DNA of 9,767 nt, taken from JACMNW01 sp031402355. Its GTDB lineage: Bacteria > Pseudomonadota > Alphaproteobacteria > Rhodobacterales > Rhodobacteraceae. The stretch covers positions 1-9,767 of the forward strand of contig JANNSG010000084.1 in assembly GCA_031402355.1 (NCBI GenBank), read 5' to 3'. The translations under genes were made by a program, and so were the position numbers. Below, piece after piece: positions 1 to 6,924 of this stretch (the stretch's first letter is position 1; each line of letters begins with the position of its first letter). The notes under the pieces are model-generated. The model worked only from the letters and a program-made list of their open reading frames with translations, ran no database searches and was not told the origin of the DNA.

Positions 1-91
1 CAAGCTTTGCCGGAGGTGGCGGTTGACAGGCATTGATTTTCTGCCGCCGCCCGTGCAAACCCGGGCTGGAATTGCAGAAATGGGCGCAGTG

Positions 92-883
92 ATGACCAGA
101 ATTGACGACACGTTCGCCCGGTTGCGGGCGCAGAACAAGAAGGCGTTCGTGGCCTATATCATGGCAGGCGATCCGGATGTTGACCGGTCATTTGCGGTGA
201 TGCAGGGCCTGCCGGCCGCCGGGGTCGATATCATCGAGTTGGGGATGCCGTTCACCGACCCGATGGCGGATGGGCCGACGATCCAACTGGCCGGGCAGCG
301 GGCGCTGGAAGGGGGGATGACCTTGCAAAAGACGCTGGACATGGCGACGTCCTTTCGGCGACGCAACACCACGACCCCGATTGTGATGATGGGCTATTTC
401 AACCCGATCTACTCGCGCGGGGTTGCTGCCTTCATTGCAGATGCAAAGGCCGCCGGAATTGATGGGCTGATCGTCGTCGATCTGCCGCCCGAGGAGGACG
501 CCGAACTTTGTCTGCCGGCACAGGCGGCGGGGCTGGATTTCATTCGTCTGGCCACCCCCACTACCGATGCCAAGCGGCTGCCAAAGGTGCTGCAGAATAC
601 CTCGGGCTTCGTTTATTATGTGTCCATCACCGGGATTACCGGTGCGGCGGCGGCGCGGCCCGAAGATGTGGCGCCAGAAGTGGCGCGGATAAAGGCGTCG
701 ACCGATCTGCCGGTGATTGTCGGCTTTGGCATTACCACGCCGGAGGCGGCAGAAGGCATTGCAGCCATTGCTGATGGCTGTGTCGTGGGGTCTGCAATCG
801 TCAAGGACATCGGATCGGGGATGCCGACCGAGCAGGTTTTGGCGCGGGTTGCGGCCCTGGCTGCGGGTGCGCATCGCGGCTGA
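92..883 (+). CDS. trpA: Tryptophan synthase alpha subunit
   Basis: Cytoplasmic alpha subunit of tryptophan synthase. It cleaves indole-3-glycerol phosphate to indole and glyceraldehyde 3-phosphate and passes indole to TrpB. The protein reads as a complete TIM barrel of 263 residues, the usual length. With the start at 92 (MTRIDDTF), the two catalytic acids fall exactly at the classical positions: Glu49 in IELGMPF and Asp60 in DPMADGP. Other family signatures are GYFNPIYSRG, the flexible-loop region VYYVSITGITG, and the phosphate-binding VIVGFGI and VVGSAIV segments. The frame stays open upstream to 23, and ATG 80 and GTG 89 are also possible starts, but the added residues do not look like TrpA. 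No strong Shine-Dalgarno sequence precedes any of them. TrpB is not visible; the gene stands as a single unit here, with 99 bases before the next gene. Confidence 0.96.
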   Translation: MTRIDDTFARLRAQNKKAFVAYIMAGDPDVDRSFAVMQGLPAAGVDIIELGMPFTDPMADGPTIQLAGQRALEGGMTLQKTLDMATSFRRRNTTTPIVMMGYFNPIYSRGVAAFIADAKAAGIDGLIVVDLPPEEDAELCLPAQAAGLDFIRLATPTTDAKRLPKVLQNTSGFVYYVSITGITGAAAARPEDVAPEVARIKASTDLPVIVGFGITTPEAAEGIAAIADGCVVGSAIVKDIGSGMPTEQVLARVAALAAGAHRG

Positions 884-945
884 CGCCATTGGGCTTGCTG
901 GCCAAGAGCCCGGGCCAGGTGAAACTTTCTGCCGCTGACCCCCGT

Positions 946-977
946 TTGACAAGACAACGCAACAGTCTTGTAGGAGG
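946..977 (+). promoter_or_regulatory. Perfect inverted repeat and ribosome binding site upstream of the cytochrome b gene
   Basis: ACAAGAC (949-955) and GTCTTGT (965-971) form a perfect 7-base inverted repeat separated by 9 bases. The left arm overlaps a TTGACA hexamer (946-951) that would serve as a -35 element, although no convincing -10 follows at 16-18 bases. The right arm abuts an AGGAGG ribosome binding site (972-977), 5 bases before the start codon. The repeat could be an operator for a dimeric regulator or an RNA hairpin affecting translation. The repeat is seen directly; its role is inferred. Confidence 0.4.
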
Positions 978-982
978 CGGCA

Positions 983-1801
983 ATGACCGTGGATGCAAAA
1001 GGACCGCTGATTTACCGCCAATCGCGGTGGACGCGCAGCACCCATTGGGTTTGGGCGATCTGCCTGTTTTTCCTGATGCTGACCGGGCTGCAGATTTTCA
1101 ATGCGCACCCTTCGTTGCATATCGGGCAGGAATCCGGGTTTGAGTATGACAATGCCATTCTGGAAATCGGCGCACGCGAACAGGGCCCGGCCACTTACAG
1201 CGGGTATACCCGCGTGTTTGGCCGGGAGTTCGATACCACGGGCTTTCTGGGGGTATCCGGACCGGATCAGGACATTCGTGCCTTCCCGGCGGCGCTGACT
1301 ATCCCGTCAAACCGAAGTCTGGCAACTGGGCGGGTGATCCATTTCTTCTTTGCATGGGTGCTGGTGGGCACTTTGGCGATCTGGGCTGTGGCGTCGGCAT
1401 TGAATGGCCATTTGCGCAGCCTGGTGCCAACACCTGCCGACTTGCGCGGCCTGCCCCGCGACGTGGCCGATCATGCGCGTCTGCGGTTTCACCATACCCG
1501 CGATTATGGCGTTCTGCAAAAGCTGGCCTATGCGTCGGTGCTGTTTGTGGCGCTGCCGTTGATGATTTTGACAGGGCTGTCGATGTCACCTTCGTTTAAC
1601 GCGATTGCGCCCTGGTTGCTGGATCTGTTCGGCGGGCGGCAGACGGCGCGCACGATCCACTTTTTGATGATGGTCGGGCTGATCGGGTTTTTCGTGGTGC
1701 ATATGGCAATGATTCTGGCGGCGGGGCCGATCAATGAACTGCGCTCGATCATCACCGGCTGGTACCGGATTGATCCTGAAAAGGGAGGCGATGATGTATA
1801 A
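983..1801 (+). CDS. Cytochrome b561-type (di-heme) integral membrane protein
   Basis: Inner-membrane cytochrome b of the family that includes the b subunits of formate dehydrogenase, NiFe hydrogenase and thiosulfate reductase. It would pass electrons between the quinone pool and a periplasmic enzyme. In 272 residues it has four hydrophobic helices, at about 22-40, 118-140, 181-201 and 224-247. Histidines suited to bind two hemes lie at His21 (STHW, helix 1), His120 (VIHFFF, helix 2), and His226 and His240 (helix 4, IHFLMM and VVHMAM). This is the usual arrangement of the family. A loop of about 75 residues between helices 1 and 2 is presumably periplasmic and could contact the partner enzyme. 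The start is fixed by AGGAGG five bases upstream. Its 3' end overlaps the molybdoenzyme gene by 8 bases, so the two are very likely co-translated and work as one complex. The substrate cannot be read from the sequence. Confidence 0.87.
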   Translation: MTVDAKGPLIYRQSRWTRSTHWVWAICLFFLMLTGLQIFNAHPSLHIGQESGFEYDNAILEIGAREQGPATYSGYTRVFGREFDTTGFLGVSGPDQDIRAFPAALTIPSNRSLATGRVIHFFFAWVLVGTLAIWAVASALNGHLRSLVPTPADLRGLPRDVADHARLRFHHTRDYGVLQKLAYASVLFVALPLMILTGLSMSPSFNAIAPWLLDLFGGRQTARTIHFLMMVGLIGFFVVHMAMILAAGPINELRSIITGWYRIDPEKGGDDV

Positions 1802-2561
1802 TCGGCGCGGGCTTTTGTTGGGGGCGGCGGCGTTTGGAGTGTCTGGCTGCAAGGTGCTGGACGGGGCAAATGCAAAGGAGTCCGTATCGCGGGGTGTGTT
1901 TGAATCGGTGTCAAACCTGACCTACCGGGCGCAGCGGTTGCTTGGGGGTGGGCAGTCTTTGGCCCCGGAATATGCTGAGGCGGATATTCGTCAGGGGCAA
2001 CGCCCGAACGGATCGGTTGATCCGGACGGAGCCGACTATCTGGCCCTGCGGGATACCGGGTTTGGCGGCTATAATCTGGCGGTGACCGGGCTGGTCGAAA
2101 AGCCGCTGTCGATCCCGCTTGCGGGGTTGAAGGCGATGCCGTCGCGGACACAAATCACGCGGCATGATTGTGTCGAAGGCTGGTCTTGCATCGCGAAATG
2201 GACCGGGATTCCGCTGGCAACGGTCTTGAATGCGGCGCGACCGAAACTGACCGCAAGGTTCGCGGTTTTTCATTGCTATGACGCGCTGGAGCGAAGCCTG
2301 TCAGGCGAGGTGAAGTATTACGAATCCATCGATCTGATCGACGCCTATCATCCGCAGACGATCCTTGCTTATGGGTTGAACGGGGCGGATTTGCCGGTGG
2401 CAAACGGAGCGCCGCTGAGGCTGCGGGTAGAACGGCAGTTGGGCTATAAGATGGCGAAGTATGTTCATACGATTGAACTGGTCGATAGTTTTGCGACCTA
2501 CGGTTTGGGAAAGGGCAGTTATTGGGCAGACCGGGGCTATGAATGGTATGCCGGGATTTGA
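1794..2561 (+). CDS. Tat-exported molybdopterin-dependent oxidoreductase, sulfite oxidase/YedY-like fold, probable lipoprotein
   Basis: Small envelope oxidoreductase of the sulfite oxidase superfamily, 255 residues from ATG 1794. That start was chosen because GGGAGG (1783-1788) is 5 bases upstream of it; ATG 1791 is only 2 bases away. The N-terminus reads MYNRRGLLLG, a twin-arginine motif followed by a hydrophobic stretch and VSGC, which fits a lipobox with Cys19. The protein would therefore be folded with its cofactor, exported by Tat, and lipid-anchored. The cofactor ligand is probably Cys126 in RHDCVEGWS, followed by KWTGIPL, as in the MsrP (YedY) and SUOX families. The C-terminal part (LAYGLNGADLPV, APLRLRVERQLGYK) is also typical of the family. 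The gene overlaps the cytochrome b gene by 8 bases, which is the likely electron partner. MsrP is a soluble, non-lipidated protein paired with MsrQ, so this is a different branch and its substrate is unknown. Confidence 0.85.
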   Translation: MYNRRGLLLGAAAFGVSGCKVLDGANAKESVSRGVFESVSNLTYRAQRLLGGGQSLAPEYAEADIRQGQRPNGSVDPDGADYLALRDTGFGGYNLAVTGLVEKPLSIPLAGLKAMPSRTQITRHDCVEGWSCIAKWTGIPLATVLNAARPKLTARFAVFHCYDALERSLSGEVKYYESIDLIDAYHPQTILAYGLNGADLPVANGAPLRLRVERQLGYKMAKYVHTIELVDSFATYGLGKGSYWADRGYEWYAGI

Positions 2562-2622
2562 GGGGGTACGGTAAAAGGCGGGTTACGCAGGGCGGGGCTG
2601 TCCGTCTGGATTATGGTACCCT

Positions 2623-3426
2623 TCACGCTTTCGGGCGGATCCTCGCGCCGGTTTTGTCGGCGAAGGCGGACAGTCTGGCGCGGGCCTCGGGCTGGGTGTT
2701 GACGATGCCGGCGACACAGGCCTCGGCAAAGGCGGCGTCGAGGGCCGACATGTTCTGCATGTGGCTGATGGCCGAGCAGATGGCGAAATTGGTCAGTGGC
2801 AGGTTTTCGGCGCAGCGATGGGCAAGCTTGATGGCGTGTTCGAGGCTGGAGCCTTCGACAAGATACTGCGCAAGGCCCAGATCAATCGCCTCTTGCCCCT
2901 GATAGACCCGGCCTGTCAGCATCATGTCGATCATCCGGGCTTTGCCAACCAGATCGGTGACCCGGATTGTGGCCCCGCCACCGGTGAACAGGCCGCGCTG
3001 GCCTTCGGGCAGAGCGAAATAGGTTGACGCATCGGCCACCCGGATATGCGCGGCGCTGGCCAGTTCCAGCCCGCCACCGACCACAGCTCCGCGCAGCGCC
3101 GCGATGATCGGCACGCCGCTATATTCCATCTTGTTGAATGCCTCATGCCAGCGCAGGCAAAGTTGCCAGAACTGTGCCGGGCTGCGGTCTGCCTGATGGT
3201 GTTCGACCAGATCAAGACCGGCGCAGAAGTGATCGCCCGCCGATGTCAGCACGATGGCGCGCGCGCCCGCCACCATGGCGCCGGAAAACAGCGTGACCAG
3301 TTCTTCGATCGTTTCGGCATTCAGCGCGTTGCGTTTATCCGGCCGGTTCAGCGTGACGATCCAGACGCCGTTTCCGTCTTCCTCAATCCGGATGTTCTTT
3401 TGGGTAAAGTCGGAGAGTGTCGGCAT
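2623..3426 (-). CDS. Crotonase / enoyl-CoA hydratase family protein
   Basis: Cytoplasmic member of the crotonase superfamily, which acts on acyl-CoA thioesters (hydration, isomerisation and related reactions). The 267-residue length is normal. The N-terminal core carries VTLNRPDKRNALN at about 24-36 and the CoA/oxyanion-hole segment DHFCAGLDL at about 65-73. The second oxyanion segment, LRGAVVGGGLELA, follows at about 111-123. Both acids used by enoyl-CoA hydratases are present: Glu121 in GGGLE and Glu141 in ALPEGQRG. Hydratase activity is therefore plausible, but the substrate is not determined. The start at 3426 (MPTLSDF) was preferred because the 41 upstream in-frame residues do not resemble the family and run through the intergenic region. 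It is monocistronic in this window: it converges on the molybdoenzyme gene with 61 bases between, and follows the kinase gene at 165 bases. Confidence 0.88.
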   Translation of the reverse strand: MPTLSDFTQKNIRIEEDGNGVWIVTLNRPDKRNALNAETIEELVTLFSGAMVAGARAIVLTSAGDHFCAGLDLVEHHQADRSPAQFWQLCLRWHEAFNKMEYSGVPIIAALRGAVVGGGLELASAAHIRVADASTYFALPEGQRGLFTGGGATIRVTDLVGKARMIDMMLTGRVYQGQEAIDLGLAQYLVEGSSLEHAIKLAHRCAENLPLTNFAICSAISHMQNMSALDAAFAEACVAGIVNTQPEARARLSAFADKTGARIRPKA

Positions 3427-3467
3427 GGCTGGTTCCAATTGGCAAGAAATGGGTTTGTGGCGGACAG

Positions 3468-3507
3468 GATCAGTTGATCTTGCAATTCGGCGTTCACTGC
3501 AAGTCAA
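3468..3507 (-). promoter_or_regulatory. Candidate promoter region with a short palindrome upstream of the crotonase gene
   Basis: The 165 bases between the kinase and crotonase genes contain no convincing coding sequence. On the minus strand a TTGACT hexamer (3507 to 3502) is followed after 17 bases by TGCAAG (3484 to 3479), a weak sigma-70-like pair. Just downstream is GATCA-GT-TGATC (3468-3479), a perfect 5-base inverted repeat with a 2-base centre that touches the putative -10. It could be an operator for the crotonase gene. The promoter match is weak and the repeat is short, so chance is possible. Confidence 0.25.
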
Positions 3508-3574
3508 ACGTTGGTGGCGGTGCGCCAGAGCGGCCTTTGTCGGGTGCATGCCGGGATGGCGGTTTGCGCGAACA

Positions 3575-3600
3575 CCCCCAGTACCGGCCGGTTACCGGGG
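3575..3600 (-). terminator. Possible terminator hairpin overlapping the stop codon of the kinase gene
   Basis: In the minus-strand transcript, CCCC (3600-3597) pairs with GGGG (3579-3576), then G-U, GUA with UAC, a bulged A, and CC with GG around a GGCC loop. This makes a stem of about ten pairs. It includes the last codons and the TAA stop (3594-3592) of the histidine kinase gene. What follows is GTGTTCGCG rather than a U-run, so intrinsic termination is uncertain; the hairpin may instead protect the mRNA 3' end. Confidence 0.33.
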
Positions 3601-4992
3601 ATGATCGCGGTCGGGCCAACTGACCCTGGCCCGCAGACCCGGGCCCTGCGCCGGTTTTTCCAAGTGGAATTCGGCGCCGAACAGGCCGGAGATTTCGGCG
3701 GCAATGGCCAGACCAAGCCCCATACCCGCGGCCTGTCCAGTGATCAAGGCAGGCAGCGGGCGTGTCATGCCACGCCGGGGCCGGACCGCAGCCGCCATCT
3801 GATCTGCCGACAGTCCGGGGCCGTTATCTTCAATCTCAAGGACAATTCGGTTGTTTTGGTCCTGCACCCGGACGGTGACAACCGCGCCGCGACCGGCATA
3901 GCTGACTGCATTGGCAACAAGGTTCTGCAAAAGCTCGGCCAGCAAGACGGGATCTGCGGCGGCTAGGGCTTCGGCGGGGCCTTCAAAACCAAGATCGGTG
4001 CCTTGCGCAAGGGCGGCGGGCACCATTTCGGCGGTGATGTTTTTGGCAATCGAGGCAATGTTGACGGGGTGCAGAATGGCTGCGCCGGTGCTGGCGTCAA
4101 CCCGGGCAAGGACCAGAAGCTGTGCAAGCACACGTTCGGCGCGTTCCAACGCTGTTCTGGCTTTTTCGCTGGCGCCGGTTACTTCGTTGCGGCCAGTGCT
4201 GCGATCGATCAAGGCAAGCTGGGTGCGTACGACGGCAAGCGGGGTGCGCAACTGGTGGCTTGCATTGCCGGTGAAGTTTCGCAAGGCGTCCAGCGTCGTC
4301 TCAAGCCGTGCCATGAGGGAATTAATCGCCACCACAAGGGCTTCGACCTCTTGCGGCGTATCAGCGGTGACCGGGCGCAGATCAGCAGGCGAGCGTTCTG
4401 CGATTGTGCCACCAAGCCGTTCAAGTGGCCGAAGCGCCACGGTCACCGCCACCCAGACGATGCCGGCGACACCGAGGATCAGCACACCCAGTCGCAGCAC
4501 CGAGCGCAGCAGGATCGCGCGGGCCAGGGCTTGCCGCGCGCGGGTGGATTCCGCAACCGTGACGGCGAAGGGGATGGATTTCGCGCCGGTTGACACCTCG
4601 CGCATTAAGGTGGCACTGCGAATGCCGACAGCGCCGTAAACCCCATCAGCAAAGCTGACGCCACCCTGCGGGGCATCAACAATCGCGAGATCCCGGTAGC
4701 CGGTCAGAAAACTGCCCAAGGGACCATCGACGCGGTAGAACACCTTGTCTTGCGCAGTGGACGTCAGCATTTCCAGCGAGGAATAGGGAATATCAACTTC
4801 TAGTCCGCCGGACTGGTCGACAGTTACCCGTTCCGCGATGGCCAGAGCCGAGCCAAAAAGAACCCGGTCTGACAGGCTTTTCGCGGTGCGCTGGGCTTCG
4901 CGCCAGGTGTCGGCCAAGGCGATCAGGCCAAGGACCGCGGTGGCCAGCAAAAGCCACAACAGAAGGCGGCGGCGCAGGGAATAGGGCTTCAT
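3592..4992 (-). CDS. tctE: TctE-like sensor histidine kinase
   Basis: Membrane-bound sensor kinase of 466 residues, closest in layout to TctE of the tricarboxylate transport regulators. A short cytoplasmic start (SLRRR) is followed by a first membrane helix at about 10-27. A sensor region of about 135 residues follows, presumably periplasmic (2CSK_N-like), then a second helix at about 164-186 and a HAMP-like linker (ALRPLERLGG). The phosphoacceptor is His246 in ASHQLRTPL. The ATP-binding domain shows the N box QNLVANAVSYA (356-366), the G1 box DNGPG (389-393) and the G2 box GMGLGL (423-428). Between G1 and G2 the usual F-box (FERFYR type) is replaced by a basic stretch, VRPRRGMTRP. The gene overlaps the regulator gene by 4 bases (ATGA), so the pair is translationally coupled. 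Proximity to tctCBA suggests carboxylate sensing, but the ligand is inferred only. Confidence 0.88.
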   Translation of the reverse strand: MKPYSLRRRLLLWLLLATAVLGLIALADTWREAQRTAKSLSDRVLFGSALAIAERVTVDQSGGLEVDIPYSSLEMLTSTAQDKVFYRVDGPLGSFLTGYRDLAIVDAPQGGVSFADGVYGAVGIRSATLMREVSTGAKSIPFAVTVAESTRARQALARAILLRSVLRLGVLILGVAGIVWVAVTVALRPLERLGGTIAERSPADLRPVTADTPQEVEALVVAINSLMARLETTLDALRNFTGNASHQLRTPLAVVRTQLALIDRSTGRNEVTGASEKARTALERAERVLAQLLVLARVDASTGAAILHPVNIASIAKNITAEMVPAALAQGTDLGFEGPAEALAAADPVLLAELLQNLVANAVSYAGRGAVVTVRVQDQNNRIVLEIEDNGPGLSADQMAAAVRPRRGMTRPLPALITGQAAGMGLGLAIAAEISGLFGAEFHLEKPAQGPGLRARVSWPDRDHPR

Positions 4993-5666
4993 GACGGGTC
5001 GGCTGGTTTTTCCAGCAAGTAGCCGATCCCCCGCACAGTGCGCAGGTCAAGACCAATGGGCGCCAGGCGGCGGCGCAGTCGCGAAATGTACTGCTCGATC
5101 GCATTGTCCGACAGCATGTCATCAAGCGAGGTCAGAGATTGCACGATGGCCTCTTTCGCCACGACTTTGCCCGCGCGGGTCAGCAAAAGTTCGAGCAGCG
5201 CCCGTTCGCGCGGCGGCAGGTCCATGGCTTGCCCCATGGAAGAAAACTGCCGCGTGGTCAGATCCAGGGTCACCGCGCCAAGCGTGACCGCGGCCGACCG
5301 CAACCCCGACTGCCGTCGCAACAAGGACCGAACCCGGGCCTCAAATTCGCGGATGTCAAAGGGTTTGGCCATATAGTCATCGGCCCCGAGATCCAGCCCC
5401 CGCACCCTGTCTTCCGCCGCAGATCGCGCCGTCAGGATCATCACGGCGGCCCGATTTCCCTGTGCCCGCATGGCGCGCAGGACGTTCAGCCCATCCATCT
5501 GCGGCAGGTTCAGATCCAGAATGACCAGATCATACTGTTCGGCAGCCACCAGCGCCCGGGCCCCTTCGCCGTCATGGACGCAATCGACCGCATAAGACGA
5601 AGAGACCAGAAGCGATACCAGCGCTTCGGCCAAAGGCAGATCATCTTCGACCAGAAGCAAACGCAT
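4989..5666 (-). CDS. tctD: TctD-like OmpR-family response regulator
   Basis: DNA-binding response regulator of 225 residues, cognate to the overlapping kinase gene. The receiver domain (1-116) has the acidic pocket Glu7-Asp8-Asp9 (LLVEDD), the phosphoacceptor Asp51 (LVILDLNLP), Thr79 (ILTAR) and Lys101 (AKPFD). The C-terminal winged-helix domain (about 125-220) ends in the typical recognition helix and wing, NAIEQYISRLRRRL and VRGIGYLLEKP. The start at 5666 was chosen because MRLLLVEDD is the normal receiver N-terminus and GGGAGGG lies just upstream. The open frame up to 5726 adds non-homologous residues. It is transcribed divergently from the solute-binding protein and probably controls that promoter and tctCBA, as TctD does in Salmonella. 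Confidence 0.92.
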   Translation of the reverse strand: MRLLLVEDDLPLAEALVSLLVSSSYAVDCVHDGEGARALVAAEQYDLVILDLNLPQMDGLNVLRAMRAQGNRAAVMILTARSAAEDRVRGLDLGADDYMAKPFDIREFEARVRSLLRRQSGLRSAAVTLGAVTLDLTTRQFSSMGQAMDLPPRERALLELLLTRAGKVVAKEAIVQSLTSLDDMLSDNAIEQYISRLRRRLAPIGLDLRTVRGIGYLLEKPADPS

Positions 5667-5746
5667 GGCCACCCTCCCGCCGGGCAGGTTAAGCGCAATG
5701 CGCGCGGTTGTGAACGCCCTCTGCATCAGGCAAGCTAAGCTGCAAG
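5667..5746. promoter_or_regulatory. Divergent promoter region between tctD and the solute-binding protein gene
   Basis: These 80 bases separate two genes transcribed in opposite directions, so they must hold both promoters or their control sites, unless the tctD promoter lies inside the neighbouring gene. On the minus strand, TTCACA (5714 to 5709) and TAACCT (5691 to 5686) are 17 bases apart, a modest sigma-70-like match for tctDE. GCGC-AAT-GCGC (5693-5703) falls inside that spacer and could be an operator. A tandem AAGCTAAGCT (5732-5741) lies just before the binding-protein start, where no good Shine-Dalgarno sequence is seen. Confidence 0.4.
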
Positions 5747-6811
5747 ATGCGACGCTTTATCGGAACCCTCTTGTTGACGGCGTTGATGACCGGCCCCAGC
5801 TTGGCCGAAGTTGTGACCTATGGCGCGCCGCAAGGAAACAGTGACAAGCAATTGGTCATCTATTCAACCCTCGACAGTCGTTTGGCAGCACCACTGATCA
5901 CCGCCTTTCAAGCGATCAGCCCCGACGTTGGGGTGCGCTATGAAGACCTTCTTGCGGGCGAGATTGCTGAGCGCGTGATTGCTGAGACGGATGCTGGCCA
6001 GCCGACGGCGGATTTCATCTTTTCTGCAGCGATGGATTTGCAGCTGAAGCTGGCCAATGACGGCTATGCCCAGCCCGTGGCGATGCCAGCCGCGCAAAGC
6101 TGGCCGCACTGGGCGAACTGGCAGGATACGGCTTTTGCCCTGACCTTTGAGCCTGCGGTTCTGGTTTATCACAAACCCGCTTTTCCGGGTGGCCCGCCGC
6201 AATCGCGGCTGGAACTGATGGAGTGGCTGCGCCTTGCACCGGCCAGTCTGACAGGACGAATCGGCACCTATGACATCGAGAAATCGGCGGTGGGATATCT
6301 GTTCCTGGCCCGCGACGCCGAGCATTTCCCCGATATCTGGTCTGTGCTGGCGGCAATGGGGACGGCGGGATTGCAGACATTTCCAACCAGTCAGGGGATC
6401 ATCGAGCGGGTGGCCGACGGCAGGCTGGTTCTGGGCTATAACATTCTGGGCTCTTATGCCGCCGAACAAGCCCGGCTGGCCCCGGACCTTGGGATGGTGC
6501 TATTGCGCGATTACACCGTGGTCGTGTCCCGCGTGGCGCTGGTGCCGCGGGCTGCGGCAAATCCGGACCTTGGCCGTGCCTTTCTGGCCTTTTTGATGAG
6601 CGCAAAGGGCCAGACCCTGTTATCGGAAAAGCTGCGTCTGCCGCCGGTCAGCCCGCAGGTATCGGGTGCCAGCAGCGGGGCCGCGATGCAGGCCGCTTTG
6701 GGCGATCAGTTGCGTCCGATTCCCGTCAGCCCCGGCGTTCTGGTCTATCTGGATCAGGCCAAGCGGCAACGGCTGGTGCGGTTATGGCGCGGCGCGTTGA
6801 ACCGGCAGTAG
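5747..6811 (+). CDS. Periplasmic ABC-type solute-binding protein (AfuA/PgtC-like), without ABC permease genes
   Basis: Periplasmic binding protein of 354 residues. The N-terminus (MRRFIGTLLLTALMTGPSLA) is a signal peptide with likely cleavage after Ala20. The mature part starts with a binding-protein type II core (LVIYSTLDSRLAAPLITAF, about 36-54), then a region like SAAMDLQLKLANDGYA (about 93-108) that is familiar from the AfuA/FbpA/PgtC group. The extracytoplasmic location is clear; the ligand is not. No ABC permease or ATPase gene is nearby. Instead the gene lies between the divergent tctDE regulators and tctCBA. PgtC, a related protein in phosphoglycerate uptake, acts in signalling rather than transport, so a sensory role with the neighbouring kinase is a reasonable inference. 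The stop is 113 bases before tctC, so the two may be co-transcribed. The start has no strong ribosome binding site. Confidence 0.85.
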   Translation: MRRFIGTLLLTALMTGPSLAEVVTYGAPQGNSDKQLVIYSTLDSRLAAPLITAFQAISPDVGVRYEDLLAGEIAERVIAETDAGQPTADFIFSAAMDLQLKLANDGYAQPVAMPAAQSWPHWANWQDTAFALTFEPAVLVYHKPAFPGGPPQSRLELMEWLRLAPASLTGRIGTYDIEKSAVGYLFLARDAEHFPDIWSVLAAMGTAGLQTFPTSQGIIERVADGRLVLGYNILGSYAAEQARLAPDLGMVLLRDYTVVVSRVALVPRAAANPDLGRAFLAFLMSAKGQTLLSEKLRLPPVSPQVSGASSGAAMQAALGDQLRPIPVSPGVLVYLDQAKRQRLVRLWRGALNRQ

Positions 6812-6860
6812 GGGTGTCAGCTAGTTGACAGGATAATGTGCTGAACTTTCGCGCAGGGAT

Positions 6861-6907
6861 GGCACGAGGAGGTGCCGCCCAAGTCAATCGGCACGAATAT
6901 CAGTGCC
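6861..6907 (+). promoter_or_regulatory. Two successive GGCAC/GTGCC inverted repeats in the tctC leader
   Basis: The 113-base gap before tctC holds GGCAC (6861-6865) with GTGCC (6872-6876), 6 bases apart. A second GGCAC (6890-6894) pairs with GTGCC (6903-6907), 8 bases apart. Both left arms continue as GGCACGA, repeated at a 29-base distance. The second repeat ends 3 bases before the GGAGGAG ribosome binding site (6911-6917). The repeats could be binding sites for the neighbouring TctD-like regulator. They could instead be two RNA hairpins; since every left arm can pair with either right arm, alternative folds are possible. Upstream, TTGACA (6825-6830) and GATAAT (6832-6837) are promoter-like but not correctly spaced to each other. 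Confidence 0.45.
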
Positions 6908-6924
6908 TTGGGAGGAGAATCGAT

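Noticed and set aside
1..36. Possible 3' end of an upstream gene (stops at 24-26 and 34-36 in two frames)
   Set aside because: Only 7-11 codons are available, too few to recognise or support any gene.
23..91. Longer reading of trpA from TTG 23 or ATG 80
   Set aside because: The extra residues do not resemble TrpA, and the start at 92 places the catalytic Glu49 and Asp60 at the standard numbering.
891..918. Hairpin CTGGCC (898-903) / GGCCAG (913-918) after trpA as a terminator
   Set aside because: A six-base stem with a 9-base loop and no U-run; too weak to call a terminator.
188..1120. Long minus-strand open frame opposite trpA
   Set aside because: It is a shadow of trpA and the cytochrome b gene in GC-rich DNA, rich in Arg, Gln, His and Pro, with no recognisable domain.
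2562..2622. Terminator between the convergent molybdoenzyme and crotonase genes (GGGTAC 2564-2569 and GTACCC 2616-2621)
   Set aside because: The arms are 46 bases apart and no compact stem with a U-tract is seen on either strand.
6860..6877. Sigma-54 type -24/-12 promoter (TGGCACG...TGC) before tctC
   Set aside because: The spacing between the GG and GC elements is one base too long and the TTGC element is incomplete; the inverted-repeat reading explains the sequence better.
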